Shown: positions 7,885-15,777 of the stretch, one piece after another
Layout: each line of letters begins with the position of its first letter
How positions within the stretch are numbered: position 1 is the first letter of the stretch
Virus record (IMG/VR): IMGVR_UViG_3300043438_000571
Location: 1-31,262 of that record
Reading direction: 5' to 3' (one strand)
DNA length: 31,262 bases
Source: a virus
Notes under the pieces: generated by a model
The model's database searches: none
Seen by the model: only the letters and a program-made list of their open reading frames with translations
What the model was told of the DNA's origin: nothing
Made by a program: the position numbers and the translations under genes

Positions 7885-7982
7885 TTGTAAATAAATGGAT
7901 CTCGTTTGCGTAGCTCACGTAGCTTACGCCGATATTTAATTTCTAGTTTAATTCTATTATAGATGTTTTGTAACCAGTTCAT
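7881..7982 (-). CDS. 33-aa basic peptide ending KRDPFIYK
   Basis: This short gene fills what would otherwise be a 72-bp gap. It starts at ATG 7982, reads MNWLQNIYNRIKLEIK followed by a basic stretch and RKRDPFIYK, and stops with TGA at 7881-7883. A Shine-Dalgarno AAGGA (7991-7995) lies 8 nt upstream. The 3' end forms an ATGA overlap with the next gene, and the 5' end lies 26 bp inside the preceding one. The peptide is strongly basic and probably an amphipathic helix. Short proteins ending in a KRDPFIY-type motif are, as far as I recall, common in marine phages, but their function is unknown to me. Whether it is a substrate, adaptor or RNA binder is open. Confidence 0.75.
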   Translation of the reverse strand: MNWLQNIYNRIKLEIKYRRKLRELRKRDPFIYK

Positions 7983-8751
7983 TGAATTTTTCCTTAATTA
8001 ATTCTGCTGCTGCTGCGTGAGCTTCTTCAAGTGGATGTGTAGTTCCTACTGGGTATTTATTTTCAATTGCCCATTGGTAAAAACCTCTAGGTTCTTTTGT
8101 TTCATTTTCTAATGTTCCGGCTGGAAACCAAAACCAAGATTCTTGATCATTGAATATTTGTTCTGTTAAACTGTGTATGGTTACATCAGCGTGTTGAGTA
8201 GTATAATTATACCAGATACTGTTATCAGCACAGGTAAACAAATAGCGAACATTGTTTGCTTTTAAGTAATTCTGTAAATAAACTATTTCTTTTAACGTAG
8301 AATATACTTCCCAATATTCCCCGCTGCCCACATGTTGATAAAAAGCCTTTGCAAAATTGTGTACTCCGGTTGATTTGGCACGAGTTATAGTTTTACTATG
8401 TTCACCTAAAATTTGTGTATCCTTTGAAATAAACTCTTGTTCTATTTCATCTATCTCTTTAATAGTCCATGCAGTGATCGAATACCATTCTTTGGTACGT
8501 TGCCCGGTATCATATGTAAATTTAAATTCATATCTTCCAGGAAAAGTCCAATTAACTATAACAAAAAGTTTTTTAGGCAATTGTCTTTGAATCTCAGAAA
8601 TAACTCGTCGAGCTATACCATCATTACCAATACCTGGCCATGCTACACAATTATATTCGTATTCCCGACTTAACAATGCCGTAAAGGTATTATTTGGCGA
8701 CTGGAGTTCGCTACCGTAAACAAAACTATCACCGCCGGCTACTATAATCAT
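7957..8751 (-). CDS. SGNH/GDSL-like protein (264 aa)
   Basis: This is a longer relative of the 7312-7884 product. It has GGDSFVYG (6-13, Ser9 in the block I position), AWPGIGNDGIARR (37-49) with the Gly-Asn pair, strand VIVNWTFPGRYEF, and a C-terminal THPLEEAHAAAAELI (238-252) matching the smaller protein's HPLELGHQRIA. A mid-protein insert of about 70-90 aa accounts for the extra length. An esterase or O-acyl-transfer role on a sugar is the family-based guess. The start at 8751 has AGGAT directly upstream and overlaps the preceding gene by 23 bp. Confidence 0.65.
   Translation of the reverse strand: MIIVAGGDSFVYGSELQSPNNTFTALLSREYEYNCVAWPGIGNDGIARRVISEIQRQLPKKLFVIVNWTFPGRYEFKFTYDTGQRTKEWYSITAWTIKEIDEIEQEFISKDTQILGEHSKTITRAKSTGVHNFAKAFYQHVGSGEYWEVYSTLKEIVYLQNYLKANNVRYLFTCADNSIWYNYTTQHADVTIHSLTEQIFNDQESWFWFPAGTLENETKEPRGFYQWAIENKYPVGTTHPLEEAHAAAAELIKEKFNELVTKHL
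7991..7995 (-). promoter_or_regulatory. AAGGA ribosome binding site of the 33-aa gene
   Basis: AAGGA on the minus strand lies 8 nt before the ATG at 7982, within the coding sequence of the upstream SGNH-like gene. It supports translation of the very short downstream ORF. Confidence 0.65.
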
Positions 8752-9925
8752 ATCCTGGTTTCATCATATCAATTTGCATTTGTTTATAATCTGAATCAGA
8801 CCAACAGTAAGGATATGTACCAATAACATTTTCAATTTGCACAGAATATATGTCCGAGTAGCTTCCTAACATGTTCCATATTTTAAAATGATCGGTTGTA
8901 CCAAAACTTTTTAGTAGATCAACCTCACCAATAGGTAGATAACCTAAACTCAAGTTTTCATCCAAAGGGTCCAATTTATTCTTTACCAGCCACTCACGAA
9001 ACAATTGTTGTTCTTTGATGTGCCAAAAATGTCTTGAGTCATGACCCGATACTACATCTAGCCCCCAATCAATATCAAACTCACCGCTGTAATATTCAAG
9101 ATGTGTAATTGCCTCACACACTGCGTCAGTAAGATCAGGTGCACCTTCGTCCCTAAACACTTCAAACAATGTTTTACCTATTTGCGCCCAGTGCATGTAT
9201 ACATGACCAAATCTACGATCGTACCCATTTTCTAAAAACAGTTTTCTATGTTCGGCACGCAATGTGTGTCGAGGAGCATGTAACCATGTTGTAATTTGGC
9301 TTGGTCTGATCCATTCAGGCAAATAAACTTGTTTTTGCTGACTCAGAATTAAATTTTCCATTTCGTGGCAGAGTATGTTTAGTTGCCTAATAGCATATTT
9401 TGTTTCGTAATCAGCTAATACATAATACGGACTAGAATTGTTCACTGTACCTTGAAGAATTTCAAAGTGATTATGTAACTTATTGAGTATGCTTTTTTTC
9501 TCAGACAACCCTATGAACTGTGTTAGATAATAGTCACTGGTTCCTTCTTTATGTAATCTTTTTGGTATCGGATATTCTATTCCGTATCTAACTGTATCTG
9601 GTGTAAAGTATTCTTCGATGAAGTACGAATCCAGATCGCCGTGTATCCATGCAAGAGTACTGTTAAACTTGTTAATCTGTAACACTGCTTTATTAAGCTC
9701 TTTACACAAATAGTCTAATGTTCTTGCTGTATTAGGAAAACCCATAAAGCAGAAATTTTTCTCTAAGAGAGAATTAGACTGCAATAATTTTTTGAGTGCA
9801 TCAATCCAATCATGTGACATTGGATTATCGTATGTCCGGATATAATAATCCAATGTGTCACTATAATCCAATGGATTTCGTAACGTAACTTTTATTTCAG
9901 ATTGATTGCCACCACTCATATACAT
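8729..9925 (-). CDS. Conserved phage protein of unknown function (398 aa)
   Basis: I do not recognise a characterised domain. The protein is mostly alpha-helical in appearance, with histidine/acidic clusters: LNKLHNHFEILQG, LNILCHEMENLI, LHAPRHTLRAEHRKL, then FGHVYMHWAQIGKTLFEV. Near the C-terminus there is GYLPIGEVDLLKSFGT. The spaced His and Glu residues could bind metal, but no known signature is complete. It lies directly after the radical SAM genes and overlaps the last one by 29 bp and the next SGNH gene by 23 bp, which suggests a partner in the same pathway. The first ATG has an AGAGAG purine run just upstream; a second ATG two codons later is an alternative. Confidence 0.8.
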   Translation of the reverse strand: MYMSGGNQSEIKVTLRNPLDYSDTLDYYIRTYDNPMSHDWIDALKKLLQSNSLLEKNFCFMGFPNTARTLDYLCKELNKAVLQINKFNSTLAWIHGDLDSYFIEEYFTPDTVRYGIEYPIPKRLHKEGTSDYYLTQFIGLSEKKSILNKLHNHFEILQGTVNNSSPYYVLADYETKYAIRQLNILCHEMENLILSQQKQVYLPEWIRPSQITTWLHAPRHTLRAEHRKLFLENGYDRRFGHVYMHWAQIGKTLFEVFRDEGAPDLTDAVCEAITHLEYYSGEFDIDWGLDVVSGHDSRHFWHIKEQQLFREWLVKNKLDPLDENLSLGYLPIGEVDLLKSFGTTDHFKIWNMLGSYSDIYSVQIENVIGTYPYCWSDSDYKQMQIDMMKPGYDYSSRR

Positions 9926-11195
9926 CTGCTCTCTTTGATAGTATTTCGTCCATGGTTATTGATTGACTACGGATAGATTCTAATTGTAACACACGAGCCT
10001 TACCCTTTGCAACACCTTTGAGATAAGCGTCTACGCCAAACTGTTCTTGAAATGTAGGGCGTGTTTTAAGTTGAACTAGTATATCCTTTAACGGGCCGAG
10101 GGGTGTGGTTGGGCCATCCAAAATTTCATCTACCCATGCTTCTAATAGACTTCTGGGTAGGGCTAAAGGTGACATAACTATGTCCGGACTAAAACCAAAG
10201 ACAACCTTGGCCAGGATGTCAACGCCCAAATCGTCAGCTAACTGCTGTATATTTTCTACTTCAAACATACCCGGGAGGGTAAGAGTGAAGTCCAATCTCA
10301 TTTGACGCCTGTTTGTAGCAACTGCAACTCCTCTCTTAAAGTTTTCAAGCCATTCTGTATAATCAAGACCTGTTCGGATATATTCTCCAATTCTTCCCGT
10401 TCCATCAATACTCGCACATACTTGCCAATCACGTAACCGGCATAAAATATCACTGTACAGATCAATACCCCGGTACCGGACACGACTAAGGTTTGTGTTA
10501 TATCTTGCGTAGACATTTGGACCATCTCCTAGTTCTATAATACGCTGCATGTACCGCCAATGTTGTTCGTACATTAACGGCTCTCCCCCCACCCAGTACA
10601 CCTCTTCGATACGGTGGTCTTCGACTGCTGCTGCGAACTCGGCTTCAATTTGAGTTGTTTGAAATTGTTCAATCTGATCTTTGATCTCAGGTTTCATCCA
10701 ATTGTTCTTTGGATCCTGCCAGTTGATCATGTTGTGTTGGCGTTGCTCGCTTTCCCAAGCACTGCTTAACATGTCTCCACACATGCGACATTTGAAATTA
10801 CAATGATTGCTAAATCTGTAATCCCACGATACTGGTTTTAATGTGGTATACCCAGTTGCGTCAGTTTGTTCTACTACTTGTTTGTACTTATGTCCGAACA
10901 ATTGATTGAAATAACTACGGTAAACGTCAGTGTTTAATAGCTTGTCGTTACATACTTCACACTCGGGTAGTGTTTCTCCGGCCATCATGCGACGTCGCAC
11001 ACTGCGCATATGATCATTGTTCCAGTGGTCTTCTAAGGTAACGGGAATATACTGCCCGGTACCGGCACTGGTATCAATATACTGGCGAAAATTTTGTGCT
11101 GGTTCTCGGCTGGCACAACACAACCGCCGTTCAGTTTGTGGACTAAGGTAGGTGTGTACCCACGGTGCCAGGCACAAGGTATCAGGCTTACTCAT
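9897..11195 (-). CDS. Radical SAM protein with N-terminal twitch/SPASM-like cysteine domain (copy 1)
   Basis: This 432-aa protein has the radical SAM cluster motif CxxxCxxC at Cys132, Cys136 and Cys139 (HCNFKCRMCG), followed by WVGGEPLMYE (201-210), the GGEP SAM-binding turn. Ahead of the core is a cysteine set typical of SPASM/twitch auxiliary-cluster domains: LCLAPW (Cys8), a CC pair (26-27) and CEVC (79-82). In most SPASM enzymes this region follows the core; here it precedes it, as in the phage 'twitch domain-containing radical SAM' family. Those enzymes cleave SAM to a 5'-deoxyadenosyl radical. The substrate is unknown, though SPASM/twitch relatives often act on peptides. The start overlaps the previous stop by 8 bp. 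Confidence 0.88.
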   Translation of the reverse strand: MSKPDTLCLAPWVHTYLSPQTERRLCCASREPAQNFRQYIDTSAGTGQYIPVTLEDHWNNDHMRSVRRRMMAGETLPECEVCNDKLLNTDVYRSYFNQLFGHKYKQVVEQTDATGYTTLKPVSWDYRFSNHCNFKCRMCGDMLSSAWESEQRQHNMINWQDPKNNWMKPEIKDQIEQFQTTQIEAEFAAAVEDHRIEEVYWVGGEPLMYEQHWRYMQRIIELGDGPNVYARYNTNLSRVRYRGIDLYSDILCRLRDWQVCASIDGTGRIGEYIRTGLDYTEWLENFKRGVAVATNRRQMRLDFTLTLPGMFEVENIQQLADDLGVDILAKVVFGFSPDIVMSPLALPRSLLEAWVDEILDGPTTPLGPLKDILVQLKTRPTFQEQFGVDAYLKGVAKGKARVLQLESIRSQSITMDEILSKRADVYEWWQSI

Positions 11196-12405
11196 AGCCC
11201 ATTGCCTTGGCTATTTCAAAGTGTGTGTCTTTAAAACTCTGCTGCCTATACTCGTCGGTGCGTTGCATTTTGGTCAAGAATTCTTTGCCGTCACTGCCAT
11301 TTCCGTTCTGGATAAATTTAATTATGTTGCTAATTTCGTATTGATAATGTCGATTGGTCCATGCGGTGGTTTCCAGTTTATTTAATACCAATGCTTGAGC
11401 GTCCGGGGTCATTTTTTGTATACTCATATGGCCCGGGCTATGCATCATGTTAAAATATACACTACCAAATTTTTTAGTATCTGCCCAGGCCAATAGTTCA
11501 TCTAAATAATAAACATTCTGAATATTAATTGTAAAACAAAGTTGTGTAGTAATGTTTGGCATCCGCTGTTGTTTGGCTGCATGAGTAGCATCTATAATAC
11601 TGTTTGCTTCCATCCAGTTGGCTCCGTATCGCTCGTACTCAAATCTAGGTCCTACGTTGTCAATACTGAATGCAATATCTACTCGTCCAAATTTACTAAA
11701 CAAGTCCAAATGCGGCAAGATAGATTGTGTAGCATTGGTATTGTAGTGTATGTCTATATTTTTGCTGTAGCCTTCACTGGCTGCAAAATTCAATAACTCA
11801 AAGTGCTCCTCAATCAACCAAGGCTCACCACCGGTGAACTCAAAGTACTTTATGTTGGGCAGTATTTGCTTTAAGTTGCTCCAAAAAGTTGTATCCTTGT
11901 TTCGTGGCCAGGCGCCCTGTTTTAACCACTGATATGCAATATGAGATTTTTTATCAGATCCTTTAGACATATAGTTTAGTTCTTCTTCTGCCCATTTGCT
12001 ACTAGACCAGGATCCGCATATACGACATTTTAAGTTACAGATATTACCCAATTTTAAATCAATAAACCACAGTTGATCAGGAGTATCATTTGCCCAGTCT
12101 ACCTGTGCATATAGTTCTTTTAATCTAACCTGACTATGTATGCGCTTGCTTGACCTGCCAGCGACTTCCTCGTCCCAACAACGACTACATGTTGCAGGCT
12201 TTTCTCCAGCACGAAACTGTCGTCGAAGTTTCTGCATATATTCGCTGCGATATATTGTTGTTAGGTCGGCTGTATTCAAATCATACTTGACCCCATCAGT
12301 ATCTGTAATCTCATCATGCGCCATGCAGCATGGCCTAGTAGTTCCAATTGGACTGGTTTCTATACTGATCCAAGGCAACATACAAATTGTGTTAGGTAGG
12401 GTCAT
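11188..12405 (-). CDS. Radical SAM protein with N-terminal twitch/SPASM-like cysteine domain (copy 2)
   Basis: A 405-aa relative of the flanking two genes. The core cluster is Cys123, Cys127 and Cys130 (NICNLKCRICG) and the SAM turn is FTGGEPWLIEEH (starting near 190). The N-terminal domain carries ICMLPW (Cys8), PCC (26-27) and CSRC (73-76). The sequence after the core differs clearly from copy 1, so this is a distinct specificity rather than a recent duplicate. The ATG at 12405 lies 14 bp inside the upstream gene. There is no leader or membrane segment, so it should act in the cytoplasm. Confidence 0.88.
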   Translation of the reverse strand: MTLPNTICMLPWISIETSPIGTTRPCCMAHDEITDTDGVKYDLNTADLTTIYRSEYMQKLRRQFRAGEKPATCSRCWDEEVAGRSSKRIHSQVRLKELYAQVDWANDTPDQLWFIDLKLGNICNLKCRICGSWSSSKWAEEELNYMSKGSDKKSHIAYQWLKQGAWPRNKDTTFWSNLKQILPNIKYFEFTGGEPWLIEEHFELLNFAASEGYSKNIDIHYNTNATQSILPHLDLFSKFGRVDIAFSIDNVGPRFEYERYGANWMEANSIIDATHAAKQQRMPNITTQLCFTINIQNVYYLDELLAWADTKKFGSVYFNMMHSPGHMSIQKMTPDAQALVLNKLETTAWTNRHYQYEISNIIKFIQNGNGSDGKEFLTKMQRTDEYRQQSFKDTHFEIAKAMGYE

Positions 12406-13735
12406 AGTATCTTAGTTCTGCAAGTTCGGGAAATGTAGCCCACACATCTTCGTTTCTGACTTTATCTAGTTTATTGCATTCTTCTACAAAGCGAGGCCAG
12501 TATTTGTCCTGAGTGCTACTCATCATCATGTTTTTTAAACTCTGAAATCCATTGGTTGCCCTACGCAATGTGTCCTGTGGATCTATCCAGGCAATATGTT
12601 CGTCATATGCCGGGAATATTACCTCTTGTTTGAATTTTTCAGGAAATATATCAGTTCGATACCATTCGGGACTCTGACAGACATTAACGTTCCAATCTTT
12701 GGCATTGATCAATCCCAGGCGTGTCCATTCTTTATGAAAATCTAACACATGCAACACGTTTAATGCACTAACAGTGCTACTAACATAGAAATCAACATGT
12801 GGTACTTCTGTGATCATTTGTTCTCTATTATTAACAGTCTGCGTCCAATTGGTTCCTTTGCGTATCAGTTCAGCTTGCTGACTCATACCATCTAGGCTGG
12901 CGCCTACGCTGACATTCTTAAAGTGTTTCCAATATTCAAACACATGTTTGTCCTTGTATGCCAGTTCGCTAAAATTTGTGTTATACTGAATACGAACATC
13001 AGTTTTGCCTGCCTCAATTAGCTTTTCTAATAGAAAGTAATGCTCTTTCATGATAAGAGGTTCGCCGCCGGCAAAGTATACCTGTTCAAGATAAGGTATG
13101 TGTGGTAACATTTGTTCAATCATGGAATCTTCGCTGCCAGCAGTGTATTCGACCCTGGCCATATCGCGCCCAAGGACATCGGGGACGCGATTGTATAACT
13201 TTACATGATCGTTAAACCAATTACTACTGAAGATAGGACCGCAAGTACGGCAGCTAAAATTACATAGGTTGGAAAATCTTACATCCCAATATCTAATTTT
13301 AAAATCTGGATTAGTGCCATCGTCATGTGTATGTTCTACTTCATGTATTAAATGTCCGTAATTCCTATTGCTGTCATTACGCATGCTAAATGCGCCGTTC
13401 TTTTCTAACTCGTAGCATTTAGTACATTGCTTGCTAGGCTGATCCTGCAGCATGTTTACACGTAGTTCCTTGTAGGCATCTTGATTCCATACCTCCTCCA
13501 TGGTGTTTTTACGCAAGTCCCCAATTGGATGCCAGTACTCTGCTAGACAACAAGGATATACTCGACCATCCGGAAACGCATGCATGTGCATCCATGGTAA
13601 CATACAAAAGTTGTCACTTTCTGTCAACCGCTGCCATTGCTTGTCTGTAAAATCTTCGCGGCCAGCAAAATACGGGGCGCTGGCACTATAATCATATCCT
13701 TTTTTGTAAAATCCAACTACTTTGTCATCACTCAT
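12392..13735 (-). CDS. Radical SAM protein with N-terminal twitch/SPASM-like cysteine domain (copy 3)
   Basis: A 447-aa protein when started at the ATG at 13735, which forms an ATGA overlap with the upstream stop. A TTG five codons earlier is possible but less natural. After an N-terminal extension (GFYKKGYDYSASAPYF) come FCMLPW (Cys44), PCC (62-63) and CTKC (104-107), then the core NLCNFSCRTCG (Cys158, Cys162, Cys165) and FAGGEPLIMKEH. It belongs to the same subgroup as the two downstream copies, and all three are contiguous. The long extension before the first cysteine is peculiar to this copy. Confidence 0.88.
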   Translation of the reverse strand: MSDDKVVGFYKKGYDYSASAPYFAGREDFTDKQWQRLTESDNFCMLPWMHMHAFPDGRVYPCCLAEYWHPIGDLRKNTMEEVWNQDAYKELRVNMLQDQPSKQCTKCYELEKNGAFSMRNDSNRNYGHLIHEVEHTHDDGTNPDFKIRYWDVRFSNLCNFSCRTCGPIFSSNWFNDHVKLYNRVPDVLGRDMARVEYTAGSEDSMIEQMLPHIPYLEQVYFAGGEPLIMKEHYFLLEKLIEAGKTDVRIQYNTNFSELAYKDKHVFEYWKHFKNVSVGASLDGMSQQAELIRKGTNWTQTVNNREQMITEVPHVDFYVSSTVSALNVLHVLDFHKEWTRLGLINAKDWNVNVCQSPEWYRTDIFPEKFKQEVIFPAYDEHIAWIDPQDTLRRATNGFQSLKNMMMSSTQDKYWPRFVEECNKLDKVRNEDVWATFPELAELRYYDPT

Positions 13736-15084
13736 AATGTATTGTACCAATTTGCTAATGCAGGAAATGTTTGTATGAAATTTTTATTACGACGTTGATC
13801 GTATTGTTGATAGAACTGTTTGAAGTCATTGCGTAACTTGGGTAAATCAAATGCTTCGCTGTGCGGAGTTTTAACCACATCTAAATAATCAACTAAACGC
13901 TGCAATTGGTTCCACTCATGTTCATGAAGGTAGCTGTGACCTTCATGCATGGCCATAAACTGTGACAGTTGATCTTTGTATCGGGTCCGTAACTGGTCAG
14001 GCAATACTAATGCAGATTGAAAACTTGGAAAGCGTAATATATTTAGTGAGATATTAACAGCATCTCGTCCGTATTCTAGTTTCCAATTTACTACACACTC
14101 AAGAAAGTCTACCAAACTGTCCAGGCATAATGCATTGATAGTACACATGACGTGCAAGCCGCGCAACTTGGACTGGTGGTTATTTAAAATCAGTTCTACT
14201 TTGTTTGCCCAGTCGTCCCATACCAAGCCATCTCGTACATATTCAGCTTGTAATCCTGTTGCTTCGTTACTGGTATATATGTCAATGGGTTGGTCTACGC
14301 TGTCAAACAATCGGACCACATCTACCTGTGTACCAAGGTTGCTGTTGATGGCCAGACGAGTTTTACTTTTGCCTTTGTTGTTCTTGAACCAATCTAACAG
14401 TTGCCAGGTGTATCCTGACAGCAAAGGCTCACCGCCAGTGATGCGTAGTTCGTCTAGTGTGTTATGGAGGTCGCTTTCCCACCACGCAAAGAATGCCTCC
14501 ACATATGGGTTAGTTTCACCAAATTTATACAGTTGAGCACTGTCATGAGTGTGAGTAAAATGATTCCTGCCGTCTGAAATCAAGTTAATGTAGGGTCCGT
14601 TGGTGTTGATATCTCGAACCCAAGTACTACTGAATGCAGGATTGCAATAACTGCAAGCGAACTGACAAGTACGATCAAAACTGATTTCAAGAGTGCGAAG
14701 ATTAACATCGTTGATTGGGTTAGTGTTGTATGCACGATCTAGATCCTGATCAGAATAAATTATTGTTTTGTACACCCGATCACTGATGTTGTCGCGCCCA
14801 ATGTCTTCTATTTTCCAGCAGTATTCGCAGCCAGAAGGTCTGTGTCCTTTTTGCATCTGAGCACGTTCTGATTTCTTTTGATCAGTATTGTGTAATGCAC
14901 TGGGGTTTGTTTTTATTTTCTCAATATCAATTGCATGTGGCAATGGATGATGGCAACTTGTGGTCATGCCGCTGCCTAACCATATAGTAGCGTTATACCA
15001 TTTTGCTCCACAGAAACTGTCTGACTTGATGTCAATTATTCTGTGCTTATACTCTAGATATGTTTCGTTATTAAGTCTTGACAT
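13732..15084 (-). CDS. Radical SAM protein, second subgroup (copy 4)
   Basis: A 450-aa protein with core cluster Cys140, Cys144 and Cys147 (RTCQFACSYCNP) and RITGGEPLLSG. The N-terminal cysteine domain is of another type from copies 1-3: FCGAKW (Cys25), SCHHPLPHAIDI (Cys44) and CEYCW (86-89), with the connecting segment NPSALHNTDQKK. The same pattern occurs in the gene at 16809-18194, so these two form a second subgroup. The C-terminus (QRRNKNFIQTFP) also matches that paralogue (KRRNTNFTETFP). A 36-bp AT-rich gap precedes the gene, one of the few gaps in the array, and may hold a weak promoter. Confidence 0.88.
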   Translation of the reverse strand: MSRLNNETYLEYKHRIIDIKSDSFCGAKWYNATIWLGSGMTTSCHHPLPHAIDIEKIKTNPSALHNTDQKKSERAQMQKGHRPSGCEYCWKIEDIGRDNISDRVYKTIIYSDQDLDRAYNTNPINDVNLRTLEISFDRTCQFACSYCNPAFSSTWVRDINTNGPYINLISDGRNHFTHTHDSAQLYKFGETNPYVEAFFAWWESDLHNTLDELRITGGEPLLSGYTWQLLDWFKNNKGKSKTRLAINSNLGTQVDVVRLFDSVDQPIDIYTSNEATGLQAEYVRDGLVWDDWANKVELILNNHQSKLRGLHVMCTINALCLDSLVDFLECVVNWKLEYGRDAVNISLNILRFPSFQSALVLPDQLRTRYKDQLSQFMAMHEGHSYLHEHEWNQLQRLVDYLDVVKTPHSEAFDLPKLRNDFKQFYQQYDQRRNKNFIQTFPALANWYNTL

Positions 15085-15120
15085 TTTAAAATTTTTTATG
15101 TTAGAATATAAAACAAGTGG

Positions 15121-15777
15121 TTAACTATTAAAGTACAATCTTTTATTCAACTGCTGATACTCATTAATTAATTTTTGTATCTCATCTGTTACAGGTTTTT
15201 GTAAAATATCAGAAACTGTATCTGCCAGTGATGCATTATCTAATCCCATCACTGTTTTAAAATTAATATTGTAATCAACTACTTCTCTGTCATAATTTTT
15301 GTCCCAGTCCGTAATCTTTAATAATAAGTGATTGATTAGGTCTGTCCTTACTATTTCTGATTCAGCAATTATATTAGTGCTATAGTCCGGCCAATCAACA
15401 CCTTTTTGATTTGCATATTCTTGCTCTGTTAATATGTCGGGCCAAGCTTTGCAAACAAAGAGTTTAGTTACATCATAATAATCATCGGGATACATCTTGA
15501 TACTAATGACTTTTAAATTTTTTTGCGACTTCTTAAAATCTCTAATAGGTCCGTAATGTGCATTAAAAATTGGGTAGCCGCGCCGAAGATTGCTCCAATA
15601 ATCACCAATAAAATTAACAACACGGTTGGCACCTTTCCAGTTACCGTAGCCTTGGTCATGACTATGTCCGGTGCTAGAAAAATTTGGTTTTACTGTCATT
15701 CCTAAAAAATTAGCTATCACCGAAGTCAAAAATAATCCGCCTGTGCCTGCACAACAATATACCATGTACTTGTTCAT
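15121..15777 (-). CDS. Sulfotransferase-like P-loop protein
   Basis: The 218-aa protein opens with YCCAGTGGLFLTSVIANFLG, which looks like the 5'-phosphosulfate loop and first helix of sulfotransferases of the P-loop fold. It continues with a mid-protein strand NLKVISIKMYPDDYYD and ends with a helical segment (DNASLADTVSDILQKPV) like the one after the 3'-phosphate site. No canonical 3'-PB motif is certain, so the assignment is tentative: a P-loop protein with sulfotransferase resemblance, perhaps moving sulfate from PAPS to a sugar. It is AT-rich like the neighbouring GT10-like gene and forms an ATGA overlap with it. The APS-kinase-like gene at 5467-5880 would fit as donor supply. Confidence 0.5.
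   Translation of the reverse strand: MNKYMVYCCAGTGGLFLTSVIANFLGMTVKPNFSSTGHSHDQGYGNWKGANRVVNFIGDYWSNLRRGYPIFNAHYGPIRDFKKSQKNLKVISIKMYPDDYYDVTKLFVCKAWPDILTEQEYANQKGVDWPDYSTNIIAESEIVRTDLINHLLLKITDWDKNYDREVVDYNINFKTVMGLDNASLADTVSDILQKPVTDEIQKLINEYQQLNKRLYFNS

Noticed and set aside
13736-13750. TTG start five codons upstream for the third radical SAM gene
   Set aside because: The ATG at 13735 makes the ATGA overlap seen throughout the array; the TTG has no clear ribosome site.
15085-15120. Possible promoter in the 36-bp AT-rich gap before the fourth radical SAM gene
   Set aside because: TATATT-like sequence is present, but no -35 box at acceptable spacing was found.
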